A stretch of DNA of 21,188 nt from a virus: positions 1 through 21,188 of the IMG/VR virus record IMGVR_UViG_3300009428_000095; one strand, given 5' to 3'. Position numbers and translations under genes: made by a program. This document shows, piece by piece, positions 20,731 to 21,188 of the stretch (position 1 is its first letter; every line of letters begins with the position of its first letter). Under the pieces are notes generated by a model. The model was not told the origin of the DNA. It ran no database searches and saw nothing but the letters and a program-made list of their open reading frames with translations.

Positions 20731-21024
20731 ATGAATATGCAAAAATACCAAGACACGTACAGGACGCTGTGGCTTGCGCAGAACGAGCGTGATCGGGAGA
20801 AAAGACCCAAGTTAAGAACGCCTCGGCTTGCCTCAACAGCGCACTACGGCAAGATGGGCGGCGCTCCGAAGGTCTTGGAACTTAGCCCGAAGGCTGTTCT
20901 GGTGAACAACATGCTGAACCAAGGCATGTCCACGGCGTCTATAGCCTTGATCTTCGGCACGTCAGAGCGCTCCGTTACTCAGATGAAGAGCAGGTACAAT
21001 CTTCCTAGAAAGAGTACAGCTTGA
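20731..21024 (+). CDS. Small helix-turn-helix protein
   Basis: The product is 97 aa. AGGA (20721-20724) is 6 bases before ATG 20731; an ATG at 20704 in frame lies inside the previous gene. Residues 1-45 are basic (NERDREKRPKLRTPR) and probably extended. Residues 54-90 form a helix-turn-helix: AVLVNNMLNQGM, STASIALIFGT, SERSVTQMKSRYNLP. The 'GMSTASIALIFGTSERSV' part has the small-residue turn and recognition-helix pattern of sigma-region-4/LuxR-like or Homeodomain-like HTHs. It is likely to bind DNA as a regulator or as a small packaging or replication factor. The target is unknown. Its stop overlaps the next start (TTGA). Confidence 0.7.
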   Translation: MNMQKYQDTYRTLWLAQNERDREKRPKLRTPRLASTAHYGKMGGAPKVLELSPKAVLVNNMLNQGMSTASIALIFGTSERSVTQMKSRYNLPRKSTA

Positions 21025-21188
21025 GTAAAAAGCGAAACTTTCGCTGCCCCGATTGTTGGCGGTGCTATCCAAATGCAGAGGCAGTGGAGCGACACCGGAC
21101 GAAAATGGAAGGCCGCTGCATCGACAGCGCGCCTGCATACGTCGCAGGCAGGATCAAACACGAACGGGCAAAGTATGCCGAAGCATTG
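21021..21188 (+). CDS. Zinc-finger protein, truncated by the window end
   Basis: TTG 21021 overlaps the previous TGA, and the frame stays open for 56 codons to the window edge. Residues 8-33 form a compact zinc-finger-like unit: RCPDCWRCY (C9, C12) followed by ERHRTKMEGRC (H25, C33), giving C-x2-C-x12-H-x7-C. Phage C2HC/C2H2-like fingers of this shape are common next to replication genes. The rest is basic and helical (AGRIKHERAKYAEAL). The start is inferred from overlap only, as no strong ribosome site is present (weak AGAAAGAG at 21007-21014). The C-terminus lies outside. Confidence 0.55.
   Translation, partial: MSKKRNFRCPDCWRCYPNAEAVERHRTKMEGRCIDSAPAYVAGRIKHERAKYAEAL

Overview
The window is a densely packed piece of a tailed double-stranded DNA bacteriophage genome. 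Apart from one 71-codon gene, everything reads on the + strand. Genes abut or overlap by a few bases (TAATG, ATGA, TTGA junctions), there are almost no gaps, and there are no rRNA, tRNA, IS or CRISPR features. The gene set looks most like short-tailed (podovirus-like) phages of aquatic, probably alphaproteobacterial hosts. That host guess comes from general resemblance of protein families and promoter style, not from any marker gene. Terminase, portal, capsid and DNA polymerase genes are not present and presumably lie outside the window.

Region 1 (1-1478) is the end of a small DUF6447-like gene followed by a lysis cassette: a one-TM holin-like protein, an M15-type peptidase endolysin with a C-terminal membrane segment, and an overlapping inner/outer spanin pair. 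Region 2 (1479-1599) holds an imperfect inverted repeat and a TATAAT promoter box ahead of the virion genes.

Region 3 (1600-12288) is a virion operon. It contains a P22 gp10-like tail stabilisation/nozzle candidate, two small proteins (one a four-cysteine zinc ribbon), and four large glycine/alanine-rich proteins (338, 708, 654 and 958 aa). These occupy the place and have the look of ejection (internal virion) proteins. The 708-aa protein carries two sets of regularly phased aromatic repeats. The 958-aa protein has glycine-zipper-like hydrophobic segments.

Region 4 (12285-12960) is the junction between virion and replication genes. A leftward ribbon-helix-helix repressor-type gene shares its stop tetranucleotide CTAG with the virion operon. 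It has its own promoter, which lies inside the neighbouring rightward gene. Rightward promoters lie across it and just downstream.

Region 5 (12519-21188) is the replication/recombination block: DUF1064-type nuclease, unknown 132-aa protein, Sak4-type RecA-like ATPase, single-strand-binding-like protein, a structured 80-nt spacer, SF2 helicase with zinc ribbon, DUF6378-like protein, two unknown small proteins, Cas4/RecB-like nuclease with four candidate Fe-S cysteines, a perfect 10-bp inverted repeat, a TOPRIM primase-helicase, then small accessory genes (DUF3846-like, HTH, zinc finger running off the end). Together these could process ends, coat and anneal single strands, and unwind and prime DNA, so the phage probably runs a largely self-sufficient, recombination-assisted replication. 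I see no clearly new biological system. The best leads are the junction switch, the structured spacer at 14837-14917 and the phased repeats of the 708-aa protein.
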